DNA from: Melieria omissa
Lineage: Eukaryota > Arthropoda > Insecta > Diptera > Ulidiidae
Assembly (NCBI GenBank): GCA_963971225.1
Contig: OZ020267.1
Coordinates: forward strand, 4,650,001 to 4,714,000
Length of the DNA stretch: 64,000 nucleotides
Direction: 5' to 3'
Under the pieces are notes generated by a model, which searched no databases, was not told the DNA's origin, and saw only the letters and a list, made by a program, of their open reading frames with translations. The position numbers were made by a program, and so were the translations under genes. Positions 34,690 through 48,135 of this stretch are shown here, in pieces (position 1 is the first letter of the stretch; each line of letters starts with the position of its first letter).

Positions 34690-37396
34690 ATCTTAGAACC
34701 TCTTGGTGGTCTTAGGTCTTTCATCTTAGATCTCTTTCTTCCAGCACATTCAACGATTCTATATTCCAATTAGCATTAATGGCACTCGTTTTCTTTATTT
34801 ATAATGCCAACATTTTCCTTCTATCCACTTTCCGTAAACTATTTCCCCGCCTTGCCATCACATCGTTTTACTCTACTTTCCAACACCAACGAGTCTTTGC
34901 CAACATTTTCCTCTGTGGCACATTATTTCTGATGAAGCAGTAAGTTTTGGATAATTATTTATTTCGTGTTCAATGCCAATTAAAATGCCAATTCAAATTC
35001 CAATTCCAATTCCGTTTCCCATTTCGTTAATGTCATCGCACTCGTCGAACGATGAGCTTTGCATAACACATATTTGCAGCGGCGTAGGGCAGCGCCGGGT
35101 GGGGGACTATTTACTCATTAGTTGCGAGCGAACGGGCGGGTGGTCCGTCCGCATTCCTGGCGCGGCCAACGCATTGCGCAGCACATTTTGAATTAGAACA
35201 CAGCACAGCGCCATTGGAAAATGTTGGCGCTCCATGAATTCCAATTTGTTTAAGCGTCCGACGACAAAACGCCGAGGGGGTGCAGCCTGTTTGGAGAGTG
35301 TGGGAGAGTGTAATTACGTGGAATGTTCAATTAGATTAAAACGGAGCCTTAATCAAATTTTGTAGGCAACTGAATGCAGCCTCGAGAAACGCCATCGGTA
35401 ATCGGTAGTCGACGAGGCATAAATTGATCAATTGGGTAAAATTAAAAAGCACTTTCTCCATATGCTGCATACATAAGTATGCAATATTCGATGGTAATCA
35501 ATAAATTACGCCACATCGAAATAGTTGCAGTCACACACACGCACACATACAATGAGTGGGAGGGACATGCCGCCGTTGAAGTCACGCCGTCAAAGGCCAA
35601 ACTGCTTTTACCACCAACACATGCATACTCCACCGCCCCCGCCCATCAATCGGTCGCATCACCTTTCTCTATTTGCCATCATCATAAATTACCGAAGGGA
35701 AAAAGTGTACCTAGATGGAAATTGTGCAATTTTATTAAAATTCGTTTTCCCTCTATGCTCTCCGCTGCTGTTGTTGTCACGCCTGCTTCGTCAGGTGGTG
35801 CTTGCGCACTAAGACTACTTCCCCCTATCGGCCACATCTCCGCTTCTATCCTTCAGCGCCACATTGCATGGCGGCTCGTGCTTCGTTCAAAGTTACCACT
35901 GTTGGTTTGTTGTTGTTGTTGTGGTTAAATTTTTATATAAACGTCCTTAGATTGCACATATAAATTACGGAAAAAGCAACAGCAACAGCCAGTAGCGCAT
36001 CCGGCCACCGCAGCATCCCCGCTCTGCTGCCACACCGAACTGCTGCTAAACTGCGATGAGGTGCGGTGGGTGAGGTTCGTCGAACGCCAAAAAGGTGGCT
36101 TACGGTTTGTTGGTTTTTCGTGCAATATTTGTTATGTAGGTGAGTTGTGTGTCTGTCGGCAGACATATTCGTAACTTGCCGCTGATATATGTTACATGCG
36201 ATTTGTGCTCTTAGACAATTTGTATATGCCACAACAGCAACATAGCAACAACAACGTAACCCATCAGTAAAGTTGTAACAACAAGCACACAAGAGCACGA
36301 GACATCAGGCTTTGGTGTTGCAGGGCCACAGCCACCAACTGACATTTCTGGTATTTGCCTTGTCATCGTTTGTTTTCCACTTAATGTGCGCCGGCAAGTA
36401 ATCGGCCGTAGTTGCGCCAAGAACTGGTACACTGGACAAAATTTGCGGATTTTAAAAACAAAACTTGTTCAATAGACTTACAGCTTTCAAACCTTTTCTT
36501 CCCCTTCTCCCCTCACCCCTCGACCAACTTGTTGGAACAGTCTAGTAAATACCTCCATTTGAAAACGACTTGATGTTCCTTGCTTAAATCTTACATTGGG
36601 TGGCAATAATGCCTCGTTTTCACTTTGACCAATTCAATTTTTAAATATAATGTTTGGCTCGATTGAACTCAATTATTGTATATAATAGAAGAGTTCAATA
36701 ATTAAAATGAATGTAATACACATAAATTTAGAGATTTAAAGATTTTATTCGAATTTAAATTTTAACAAAAAGGTATTTGATGGAAATCGATTCCGTACGA
36801 TATAGCAAGAGAAAATTATTTGCCTTCTCAAGTTCAGAAGATTAGCTGTCAAATATTTTAGAAGATTTTAAGTTTAAAAAAGTGTAGCCAACTGATTTAC
36901 CCCTGTAGGCCTCATTTCGCGTAGACAATTTATGAAAAGTATAGCCTCGATTTCAGTTTGTCGAATTTAGGTTTCAACCACAATGTTTCCTAGTTATCTT
37001 CTGGTATAAATTAGATAATTTTAAAGTGTATTGTTATAGTACCAAAACAAAAAACAAATACTTGGACAATATTACAAGCGCGGTATGTTAAAGTAGGAAA
37101 TTTCCAATATTTTTCCAAATAGAAGATATGTTACAAAGTATATTAGTAAGATGATCTTACTGGGATATATTTATAAGATGTTATAGTATCGAGTAAACTT
37201 TTTGCCGGCCTCAACAGTTCAACAGGTTCAACGACAGCTCGTTGGTTTGAGTCCTAGCTTGGGCTGATGCAGCACTTATCTACTTTATCGCTATCCATGA
37301 AGCAGATGAAAATTGCAAGAATCGCTATATCTAGAGCTTTCTTTTGTACGGTAACTTATAATGAAATTTCGCGTTCAACATTTTTCCCATACACAC
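34690..37396. other. balanced island then AT-rich spacer
   Basis: About 34740-36480 is balanced and transposon-free, with CA runs near 35530 and a GTT run at 35908. At 34972-35015 AATTCCAATTCC-type repeats occur. Two GAGAG boxes (35294, 35304), GCCAT at 35209 and 35389, and CGAGCG near 35124 lie within about 270 bp, a weak Polycomb-element signature. From 36480 to 37396 the DNA is AT-rich and empty. Confidence 0.4.
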
Positions 37397-37842
37397 TAAA
37401 GGCTTGATTACACGTAACGAGTCGAGTGACGAGACATCAAAATGGTACTAGGCCGAAAGAATTGGGATAGCGAGCAAAGGAGACGAGTTGTTCAAACGTA
37501 TTTTGACACGTGGCGAGTCAGTTCGGTTTTACAATGCACAAAATGAACTAAGCAACTCGCGCAATTAAACTCAACCGAGCGAAAAGTGGTGTGTGACGCA
37601 TACCGCATGTCACGAGCGATTCCGCATGTGACGAGCGATTCCGCGAATCGCTGCGAAAAAGAGAAAAATGTAACGGTAAAGTAGTGCTCGGCCTAGCAAA
37701 CAAAATGTGATTCTAGTGACTCTCTCGCCACTTTCATTGGTCACTGACTCAATCAACAACTCGCCTTACTGTTTAGACGAAACGAGTACTCGTTCGAGTT
37801 GCTGTCTTGTCACTCTACTCGTTACGTGTAATCAAGCCTTAA
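37397..37842. mobile_element. MITE with TAA target duplication
   Basis: The element at 37400-37839 (440 bp) has nearly perfect inverted ends of about 38 bp starting AGGCTTGATTACACGTAACG. It is flanked by TAA (37397-37399 and 37840-37842). The TWA duplication suggests PIF/Harbinger. An internal direct repeat CGAGCGATTCCGC lies at 37613 and 37635. It is non-coding. Confidence 0.85.
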
Positions 37843-38535
37843 GTCTCAAAAATCAAGTTTTGTAAGAGATTTGAGTACCAATTTGAATTAAGTACGAAAT
37901 AAACACTAAAACACATTTTCAGTTTTGGCTTAATTCTGGCGTTCAAGTTAATTTCTGAGCTTTGATGTATTCAGAGACCTATAGTAGAATTTTATGGCGA
38001 ATATTTTCGTGGTACATGTTGTCCTTAAAAAGTCCTGTTTTACAAGACATTTTTGGCATTTTAGAAAAGAAGGGTCAAATTGACGCAAACAAATAGGAGT
38101 TACAGGGTTAAAATGCTCCACAAAAATGTTCTTCCTAGTATTTTACCTCAAATTTCTGAACACATCATATACCTAAAATGTGAGGTTACATGGTTTTCGT
38201 ATGCCGATTCACCATAAGAATGTGCAAAGGGGAAAACTTTGACCCCCCCTTAAAAAAAATTCAGACGTAAACTTTCAAAACGCCGATACACGTATATTTT
38301 TTTTTCACCCCCTCTACCAAAATCCGTTGTCAGAACCTTGTTATTTTTTGTTTGTGTTGTATAGTGTTATTGGGACTTAATGTGGTATTTTAGTCTATAA
38401 ATTCGAAAAAATCATTTATTTTTTTTAATTTCATATTTTCAAAGGAATAAGCCTTTAAGAGGATTTACGGAAATTCGAATTATTTTCGGAGTTATAGTTA
38501 ATTTTGTGACGCACCACTCAGACTGCCCAAAATTT
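37843..38535. other. AT-rich spacer
   Basis: No gene or transposon end. A C-run near 38240 is the only local feature. The adjoining tandem unit may begin here. Confidence 0.35.
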
Positions 38536-39660
38536 AACTGTAAACTTTAAACACGTTTTTCTCGAAACAACTTTTGCGATACGGTTGACATTATATTCCA
38601 AGGTCTAATGCACCGATTTAATTGAAATTTGTAGCAGACTTTCTCAATACTATCAAAATTTTCTCTAAGTTGGGGTTTTTGTCATTTTTTTTATTTTTTT
38701 TATTTTTTAGAAATTACCAAAGTTGAAAAAGGAGGCAAAAATTAACTTTTATTTTCAGAAAGACGCCGATTTGTGCAAACATTTTTCTTTTTAGGTCGGC
38801 TACGTCCAGATAATTTTATAATTTAATTATAATTTTTTAATTAAGAATTAACCTGTAAACTTTAAACACTTTTTTTCGAAACTAATTTTTTTGATACAGT
38901 TGACATGATATCTCAAGTTCTAATGCACCGATTTACTTCAAATTTGCAACAGACTTTCTTAACCCATTAAAACCTGACCCCAGAAGGGCTTGTGCGATTT
39001 CCATAAAATTTTACACAATCTTAGTAATTGACCTAATCAAGAAAAAAAACCAAGAAAATAATTCATACCCCCACCCCCTGAACCAGGAGGGTACGTTGCG
39101 CAAACGCAATTTGGGCCTTAGTCACATACAAAACATAAAATTAAAAAAAAAAAAATTTTTTTTAAATTTATTTTTAAATAGTTTAGCATTACAAAATGCA
39201 GCCCACAAAGGGATTTTGATAGGTTTGAAGAATAAGTATTTTTAATTGAATTTCAAAAATTCCCCAAAAAAACCCTTTGACTTTGGATCGAAAAAAATAT
39301 ATGAATATTTAAAAAATTTTGAAATTTGAGTATGGCAGAATCTAAAACGATCAATTCGAATCCAATTCTACCCATTTTCAAGTCTTATATCTTTATGAAT
39401 TACTTAATGTAGCGAAATTCCCAAACGTTGCGCAAACGCAACGCTCAGGGCTTAATGGGTTAATACTATCGAAATTGTCTCGACGTAGGGATTTCTGTAA
39501 TTTGTTTTTTATTTACTATTTTTTCAATTTCCCAAAGTTGAAAAAAGGAGCAAAAAGGGGACTTTATTTGCAGAAAGATGCCGTTTTGTGGAAAAAAAGT
39601 TTTTAAATCGGCTACTTCTAGCTAATTCTACATTTTTGTTTAGTAAGAATTAACCTTATT
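38536..39660. repeat. two-copy tandem repeat, ~314 bp, second copy interrupted
   Basis: Copy one is 38536-38849 and copy two starts at 38850. Both share GTAAACTTTAAACAC, TCTAATGCACCGATTTA, a PuPy-rich GTTGAAAAA stretch and AGAAAGAYGCCGTTTTGTG-like sequence. Copy two is split by a piggyBac-type MITE (38963-39459). A fragment of a third unit may start near 39646. Confidence 0.85.
38959..39463. mobile_element. piggyBac-type MITE (TTAA)
   Basis: The element at 38963-39459 (497 bp) is flanked by TTAA on both sides (38959-38962 and 39460-39463). Its ends are inverted CCCATTAARNCCTGA, and starting in CCC is usual for piggyBac. The uninterrupted repeat copy upstream reads TTCTCAATACTATC where this copy has TTCTTAA, the insert and TACTATC, so the empty site is visible. 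The palindrome GTTGCGCAAACGCAA occurs near both ends (39092 and 39427). Confidence 0.9.
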
Positions 39661-42639
39661 TTTATGTTTCAAATCACCAGGAGAATTGGAATCACGTCAA
39701 CTAGGAGACATCTTTGTTTTGAGTTCCAACTTTGCCGGCCTCTACCGACTTCATTTTTGGATTTATTTTTTTGTAACTACTTATTATAGGTACATTTTTA
39801 TACTTTTCTAATTTTAGCCGATAAAAACGTGGATGGTATTTTTTAATTAATTAAATTTTTTTTAATTACGCCCGTAAAATCACCTCAAAATCGAGCCTGT
39901 ACACTAAAATACCTCCTTAATATTTGAACATTTTCATTCATTCATTTTTCTCTTTTTTTTATTAATTTTTTTAATTTTCAGGCTACTTTCAAAAAAATAA
40001 TAAAATAAAAAAAATATAAAAAAACTAATAAAAAATAAAATTTTGCACAGTGTAATTAGAAGCACGCGTCCGCGCCCATAAGCCAGCCCAACTAGCAGTT
40101 AGACCGTCCGTCGAAGCGGCAGCCAGCGTGGCTGGAGCGAAGCGGGACTGAAGAGGACAACAAGGAGTCAGACGGACACACGAAATATTCCGCAACGCTC
40201 CATTGTGCACACAGCGGCAGCACTCGTTTTACCAAATAATTTATGGTTACCAAAATTCAAACTTTTCTTGCTCGTTTCTGCGCAAAAGTTTTGCTTAGTT
40301 TTGTATTTCTTCTTATTTATTTAGTTTTTTTCGAGGATTCTCTCTCCGCTCAACGTGTCCTATGTTCGACAATATTTTTGGCAAATGCTTTTTGTTGTTG
40401 ATATTTTGACGTATTTCGTTGTTGTTGTTGTTAGTTAGAAATGTTCCCACTGTACCCACTGCGCACTCCAATCTAGAGAAATGGCGGCGCGGGGTTTTGT
40501 GCCGAAAATTCGCCCTTCGCATTTACCATTTGACAGAGCGGAAAGCGAAAAGCAAAAAGCGAGACCTGACGTGGGTTTTGCCAGCAAACACGCTAACTGT
40601 GTGGGAGTTAACCGTTGCGGCGTGCACGTACACGAGCCAAAGGTCCAAAACGTTTGCAGCTGACGCTGTTCGTTTCGGTGGGTGAATTTGGGCGTTTTGT
40701 GGGGCCCAGGAAATTACTTCGGAGAGCACACGCGTTCGTTCATTCGGTGGCACGTTTGCCAAATGGCCTCATGCGTGTCTAGCATACATTGCCATTTGCC
40801 ATGGGCCGTTGGTGTGGCCGCGCAGCGAAGGATGCGAATGCCACTGGCTCCTTTGCCTTTGCCCTCAGTCGTCTTTTGCGCCATTGCGCAATTTTGTCGC
40901 ATATTTGCTGCTTTGCTGGCTTTTTTCCGGCTCGCAAATGTGCGTTGCCCATTTTGCAAATTTCAAATATAATTTTAGTTTTCCGTTTTTTGGGGGGTTT
41001 TTAGTCAAGAAATGCTAACCAAAAAAACCTTTTTCATTGAGCCACTTGTAAAATTTTGTTTGGGTGCAAACAAATAAACAAACTGACATTTATTTGAGCG
41101 CATTATGTGTGTGTTTTCGAGCAGCAGAAATACAGATGCGTTCGCTTTGCCTTCGTTTGCCCATCGCCTTTCGGTTCAAGTGCGCATCTCAACGCACTGA
41201 CGCACCCAACCAACCAACCAGTCAGCCAGCCAGGAAATCGGGCAGCCATGTGCCGCTGCCAGTTTTGCACATTTTGTTATTTTCTTATTGTTGTTGTTGG
41301 GTAAGTTGTTGTTATTGCTGATGAAGTTGAAAACTCTGGCAATTATTTGAAAAGCTTTCAGGGTGAATTCTCAACCGTTTTGCCAGCATTCAGCGCTCAC
41401 CGTTCACAATTCGCCATTTGGTATTTGCCATTATTTCTTATTTTGCACCATTTCTCAGTCACAGCAGGTTAACGACACTCCGAGGACCACACGTTACCCT
41501 CGCAACCGACAAAGTCAACGAAATTGTGTTGCGAAAACCAAGTCAGCGAATGCGGCAGCGCCAAATTAAAACTCAATGGATTTAATGCATTTTTAACAAG
41601 ATGTTTCGTTAATTCATTCCGAAATTAACGTGTAGATGGAATGAAAGCAATTAAAACGCAAAATTAAAATATTAATTAGGAACGCAGCAAATTGAATTGA
41701 ATTTATAATTGGAAACTTGCGAGCGTGCGCTGCTGCGGTATTCGAGTGGCATCTGGGTTGGTGTGCGTGTGTGTGTGATTGCTGCCTTTGGCGGCTGAGA
41801 GCACAATTCAAGCAAAATTTACGCATTTTATGGAACAACAATATCCGCAACTATTGCTGAGTGCGCCCTACAAAAGGGCGGCTGCAAAATTTTCGAACGC
41901 ATTTGTTAAGCTCCCAAATGGCGCTTAGACCACAACTCGTAGGCAGTTGAGGCAATTCGAGTGGTTTAATTAAATTTTGGTATAAACACTGAGTTATGTT
42001 GAGCCAATGTGCGCTCAACTACGGGTTTCGATTAAAAGTGTGGAAAACTTTAATTAATATATATATTGAAAATTCAAATAAACTACTTGTATACTATGAC
42101 TAATAAATATTTAATCCGTTGTTGCTTTTTGTAGGTAGGCAGCTTTTTGTTAATGATGACAAGAATATAGTGGAACATTTCAACCATTTGGAAGGATTTC
42201 ATAAGAAATTGCAAGAAACTTTTAACTATCAAAAATATCAAATTATTATTAATTATTAAATTATTATATTAAAAATATCAATGTAGAAAAATATAAATTA
42301 TATAATTATCAAAAATAAATAGGTATCAACTTCTCAATTCCAAAAGTTTGCCTTGCCACTGCAAAGACTCATAAAACTGAAGGGCTTAAAGTTAAAAAAG
42401 TATTGCTCGTAAAATTTTAACTTTGTTACTCATCATTCATGCTAAATGTCAATTTAAACACGATTTCTTATAGTCCGATATAAGTAAAAAATATACTAAA
42501 TACTACCTCACTCGGCAAACTTTGTCTCACATGACATTTGTTGTTTTTTTATAATGAAATACGCGAGATGGCAAATAAATGGCGATGCAAATTGACGATG
42601 AAAACCAACTAAAGGAAGAGGAGGAGCTACTGATTAACG
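39661..42639. other. AT-rich spacer then balanced island
   Basis: To about 40040 and from about 42000 the DNA is AT-rich and empty. 40040-42000 is balanced, with a GTT run at 40418-40435 and a GT run near 41765. It is transposon-free and contains a GCCAT cluster listed separately. Overlapping open frames show no domain. Confidence 0.4.
40763..41431. promoter_or_regulatory. candidate Polycomb response element (GCCAT cluster)
   Basis: Seven GCCAT/ATGGC cores lie in about 670 bp: 40763, 40791, 40798, 40880, 41245, 41413 and 41427, against about one expected. Two are only seven bases apart (GCCATTTGCCATGGG). This density is typical of Pleiohomeotic-bound elements in the bithorax complex. No GAGAG box lies close by, so the call is tentative. 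Confidence 0.35.
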
Positions 42640-43310
42640 CAATCGAGGCCCCCAAATAAGCAATGTTGCTGCTAAGTTTCAGTATAGAAATAGACTGCGC
42701 TTGAACCAGATTTTAATTATATGGGCGGTGCCACGCCCCCTTATTATCCGCACAATGCTCTCTGTCGAAAGAAAAAATGGTAGGTTCGTACTTAATTTCA
42801 TTGCTGTGCGACTTATAGTTCAGCGGAATATTTGGGTCACAACAAATGTGCCACGCCCCTTATTCAACGCCCATCAAATCTTACCAGTAGAATGACACAT
42901 CTATGGGACGACGATACACTAAATTTCAGTGTTGTACGAATTACGATTTCGAAGATATTCCATTATTAAGATTTGGCTTGTATGGGAGGTGCCACGCCCC
43001 CTTGTCAAATACTCGTCCCATTCGCTCTATCGAAGGGCATGACTAAATTGTAAGTTCGTAGAGAATTTAATTTCTGTGTGACCTCTGGTTCCAAAGTTAT
43101 CGTCTGAAAATATTCCGTATTCACAGTCAAATATGGCAGGGATTTTCCGATTTTTCCAATAGATTTTCCTGAGTTTTCTTTTTACACGAACCTGAAGTGA
43201 CTCGATACAAATCCAATAAAAAGAAAAACTATGCAAATCGGCCGGTCCGTTTGCGCGTGAATCGCTTACACACATACTGCCACTTTCTTTTATATATTTG
43301 GATAAAATAA
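42640..43310 (+). repeat. dispersed fly repeat with GCCACGCCCC modules
   Basis: Three diverged ~120-140-bp modules each contain GCCACGCCCC (42730, 42850, 42991), followed by sequence such as TTCGTA...AATTTAATTTCTGTG. The end AAATCGGCCGGTCCGTTTGC, then ACACACATACTGCC and TTTATATATTTGGAT, resembles the 3' ends of widespread dipteran retroelements. Modules of this kind are common in higher-fly genomes. I cannot assign a superfamily. Confidence 0.6.
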
Positions 43311-43344
43311 ATAAATATGAAAAATATAAAAATATAAATAACTA

Positions 43345-43620
43345 TAACAATTTTCAATAGAGTCACAAAAGGCAATTGAACTTACATAGAAGCAGAATTT
43401 AATTCTTTAATGTATATTTTATCTTAAAAACAAATCAATCAATTGAAAAAGTATGTATGTATGTAAGATATTTCGAAAACAATTAAAATTTAAAAAAATT
43501 TAATAAATAAATATATATAAAAATTTTCAATAGAGTGACAGAAAACGATTGAACTTACATAGAAAATTCAAGGAATGTAATTCTTAAAACAAATCAACAA
43601 ATTCTTAAAAAAAGTCGATA
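43345..43620. repeat. two-copy direct repeat, ~176 bp
   Basis: AATTTTCAATAGAGT followed by ATTGAACTTACATAGAA begins near 43350 and again near 43525. The copies differ by small gaps. Confidence 0.75.
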
Positions 43621-46600
43621 TTTAAAAAATGTCAATCCACCCAATCACAGAACTGAGAAATTTCGAAAAAAAAATTAAATAAAATTATTTTATTTAAAAA
43701 AAAAGAAATAAATTTTAGAAAATGGTTCAAAAGCGAAATGAAATTTAAAGTATAGTTAGTTTAAAATTCATTTGCAACTTCTTAATTTATTCCAAGTGAC
43801 GACTAATTCCATGCCATGTTGCACTGCGTCCATGAGCGGCTATACTTTCTATAGTTTTTGTCATTAGTTTTTGCCGGAGCTTTTTCGATCATTCAGCTTA
43901 GCCAATCCCTACTATATAGCTTCTTGTTTCACTTGTAGCAGTTACTCGATGAGAATGTAAGATCGTTCAAGCATCTTTTCTCTAATCGATTCTGATTGAT
44001 GGCCGCCAGTGTTCAAGTATCCGTGTAATGTGCTGCTGTCAAGTTCTCTTGATTGAGGACAATGTTTGTCACTTGTCAAATGAGTCCAGGATAAGAGATG
44101 TCAGTTAGGCAGCAGTTATTCTCCTTTGAATCTTCAGGCTTCTTCAGGCAAGATTTAGTCTTTGCTTCTTAATCGATTGGTACGTTGTAAGAAATGAACT
44201 CAGCACTTATAAAAAGAGGTATCAGAGTATTTTCGGTAATACAATGCAACTACTTGCAGCTCATCCAAAGCAAGTGTTCTTTATTTTTAAAGAATCGCTG
44301 ATCACAACTTGGAATTCCGTTTTTTGCATTGCACTTAGTTGGGTTTAAAAACGAACTTTCAAACTCCAAGAAAGAAGCTCTAACTCATCTCATTTTGAAT
44401 GCCAATAAAAGAAATCAAATTTGTCTTTGAACTTGTCAAATCAGTGGCACATTTTCTCAACAATTCATAAGAAAAAACATTTTGTCTTCGTTAATGAAAA
44501 TTCTCCTTAAAAGTACTTAAAAACTTTCTAAAATTTAAAATTCTACAAATAATTTCAGTCAGCGCCAAAGTTTATTCCGTGCAGCGAATTTCATTTAACA
44601 TTATTTCAACTTCTAATATAATATTTTGTCTGGTTTCTACTTTTGAACTTTTTGTGTTTTTTCATTGTTGTTGTTGTGCATTAGCTGACAGCAACTGTGC
44701 GCCACCACAACGCAGCATTGCAATTTATAGCGAGTTGCTTCTTCAATTCGGTTTTGTTGCTTTCTTCTTGTTTTGCCCTGTAATATGCTTTTGTTGTTGT
44801 TAGTCGAGGTTGTTGCGCAACATACACATATTTATTTATACATATGTATGTACAAACTCGCATCTATTTGTTCTTGCAGTTTGCAATTCGGGGGAAATGT
44901 TGCAAAACTTTTGCACAACTTTTTTTCCATCTTACATAGAATCATAATAAAAATAATAACAAGAACAAACAACATTCAACGTGGCAGAGCAAATGAGAAT
45001 GGAAATAAGAAACGTGAACTTTGTTATTGAAATTGTTTTGGGGAAAAGTTTTCGACTTGCACTCATTTCGCTTGCATTTCCGTTTCCAACGCTTCGACTC
45101 GCAAAACTTCCCTGTCGAAGCGGGTGAAAATATGCGAATATGAATGGCGGCAGAAACGTGCAGCGGAATGTGGATGCAATATTTACAAATAAGATGTCAA
45201 ATGTTGGTAATTTATGGCAATTTGACAATCAACAACATTGCACAACAGCGTAAATGTGAATTGAAAGTGACCAACAGATAATGAGAATGCAGACCAAAGC
45301 ACATTTTGAGGTTAGGTCGTATGAAGGACGAGTCAGAAATGTGTAAAACATTATTGGAAATGAACTGATTGAGTTTTAAGTTTGCGTAAAGGCATTTTGT
45401 GGTTGTTTTTGAAGGTTGTACAGTACGAACCGCGTTTTTACGCGAAAGGCTCAGTTCGAGTGTCTCTACAGGAATATCCTGCTGCAACTTTTTAGACTTT
45501 GAATCAATAAATCTATCCAATTTTTTAAAAAGTTAAGAAGATTTCATATAATAGTTTACTTCGTTACTCATAAAAAATATGAAGCTGAGTGAAAAAAGCA
45601 AACAAAAATCACCATCAGTTTCTGTAGATTTTTGCTACCAACCAAAACTTATCAAATCGGAATTTTTTTCATATTTAAAATATAAATTAAATTCATTTTA
45701 GAGTACTTTGAATCGTTTTAGAAAACACAAAATTTCTCATCCACTTCAAATTTAAAATACAACAAGTGAAACTTATTTCTAATTCCATGTCCCATAAACA
45801 ATTAAAATCGACCGCTTCACTCTCTCGATTTGACTGATTTATTAGCTCGCAGGCGTTCATGATAAATGAAAAATAATTGTCAAAAATCACAAAGCCGCAG
45901 CAAAACGCTTGTCAATTGGAATTCATTTTTCGCCGCAAATGAAAAACGTTCGTCCGTGCGGTCTTTTCACAATAGAAGACCACAAATCTGTTAGCGAAAC
46001 ATGTGTTGATATCATTTACATAAATATTCCGAACAAATCGACTTGAACTGGGTGCCAACATATCGAATATTGAATATTTATGAGGCAACAAATTAAAAAT
46101 AATACAAAATTCAATGATCAAAAGTGGCAAACGAAACCAAATAAAACATACAAAACTTGTACAAAAATAATCCCAAAAAGGCAAAACCCAAAGTCCCCGA
46201 AAGCAGCGAGTGCCCATTAAAATATGAAGGAAAAAAATTCAAAAATTCGACACACTGACAATCGCGCTATAGGAACAAGTAAGCGAAGAAGAAGAAGACT
46301 AATAAAAAAATAAGTGCGGCATGTTTAGAAAGTCGTTGGAAACCGGAGCAGTGGACGATGCGCCGTCTCCATGTAGAACCCATTCAACCTTGTTTCATTG
46401 TGGTTGTGGTGTTGGTGTTGTTGTATGGGTGATGACGAATGTGTCGATGATAAAAATATGAAATTCGAAATTTGAAATCTGGAAATTGTTGGCTGCGTGC
46501 TTGAAATGATGGAGCAGCACATTCGGCGCGCCATTGACGCTGGACGCGCCGAACCTAAATCGAGGAATGAAATGCTGCGCTAATGGAATCGGTTGGCCAC

Positions 46601-47999
46601 TTGAGCCGCGTGCGAGCGACAAGTGTTATCTGGCATGGAAATGGAATGGAAATGGTGGCGCTGGCGATTTGTTCGGAAAACATGTTGTTTCGAAATGCCC
46701 GAAGAAAAAACACCAGTAACGAGCAGCAGCACTGCCTTTGGTGGCATCGTTATGAAGTGTTTTTGGTTTGGTTTTCATTTAAAAATTGTTTCTATTGCGG
46801 CTCTGGTTGGTTGTTTTTTTGGAGCGCAGCATACAAATGTTAATTAAAAACCAAAAATATGAGCATGAAGCCATAAAAATCGAGTCCACTTGACTTGAAC
46901 GATGACTACACAAACAAAAACACAAGCCAAACATTTCTACAAACCGGACCAAATGTGGGAAGATAGGCCAATAAAAACTCTTGAGAAAACAATAAATACA
47001 ACGCCAACACCAACAACACTAACAACATTCACTGAGAAATAATCAGCAAGCAACAACAACAACAACGAATTTTGTATTTGTATTTTTGTGTGTTTAATAT
47101 TCAAAACTGATAAGTGCAGCGTGGAATTTGCGTTTAGAATTTCAATGTCGTTCACGTCGCCGAACGATGTCCCATCCATCAGTCAAGTTCGACAGTCCGG
47201 CTACGCCCGCGAGTCGTAGATAACGCGCGATATCTGCGTCTGGTCAGCGTTATTTTCCATTGTTGCGTGCGGTCTCTGTCGGCCGCGCTGTCCAAATGAA
47301 TTATGGAAATTGACTTTTGGCTGTCGGCGCATGCAAATCAAGGCAATCGACGCTGCCATTGCTACTGCAATTTTCAATAAATTTGATTCGCTTTTTGAGC
47401 GTTTTTTTGCTTTTCTTGGATCCATATGGCTTAATTTTGCTGTGTGCTTATAGTGCACTCGGTGCTGCACGAGTACTTGTCTGTACTTTTCATAAATAAC
47501 AACAAAAAATACATTTTATTTATACTCCTTCTTCGTGGCCATGTCACAGTCGCAGACAAAATGTCATTTGCCTCGAGCAATGTCTTCTTTTTTCCAGCCG
47601 CGCCACTGTCTTCAGTGTCTGGCAGACAGAAAGCAATATAGAAATTAAAATGCAGCGGACATGCTGAGATTTTATGCGATCCCTAAACGGCAGCCAGTCA
47701 AAGTGGAATGCGACACAGGGCCGCCGGCAAAAGTTGCACTCAACTCTGTTGGGATGCAGAGAGCGAGCCTTTTTTTCAATTTCAGTTTTTTTATTTCTAT
47801 TTTAATAGTGTTGAAATGTTTTAATAAATTTGAAGATTTTCATTTCATTGAATTGTATTCCATTTTAAATTATTTAAATAAAATTTATTATTTAATTTAA
47901 AATTTAAATCACAAATCGTTACCAGCAGACGCTAGTTTTCATGTTGATGACATCACTTTATTTCTTCCGCTGCCGATAAACACAGCAATTACCATTCCT
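43621..47999. other. spacer then long balanced island
   Basis: 43621-44560 is mixed and empty. About 44560-47800 is the longest transposon-free island, with GTT/CAA runs (44665, 47048) and AGA near 46280. A strong hairpin lies at 46522-46553, with TTCGGCGCG pairing CGCGCCGAA around a 14-base loop. Open frames in several registers have no domain. It is candidate iab regulatory DNA. Confidence 0.4.
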
Positions 48000-48135
48000 A
48001 TATTTTTTTATGACCTGCCAGCTTGTCATAACTTGTATGCTTTATTGTGTCCTTAACTTCGTTGCAGAATCTGCAAATTTGGTTATTGACTAAACCTACT
48101 TGATAAAAGTGGCTCTTTTAGAAGAATCATGAGTT
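48000..48135 (-). pseudogene. LINE zinc-knuckle relic
   Basis: On the minus strand one frame reads VGLVNNQICRFCNEVKDTIK and then HTSYDKLAGH. The CxxC...H pattern resembles the cysteine-histidine motif after the RNase H domain in I/LOA/R1-type LINEs. Only about 40 residues remain. An RNase H relic on the same strand lies about 2 kb upstream in its reading direction (50225-50515). Confidence 0.5.

Noticed and set aside
37245..37255. B-box-like GGTTTGAGTCC that might mark another SINE or tRNA
   Set aside because: No convincing A box at the right distance, no cloverleaf and no target duplication.
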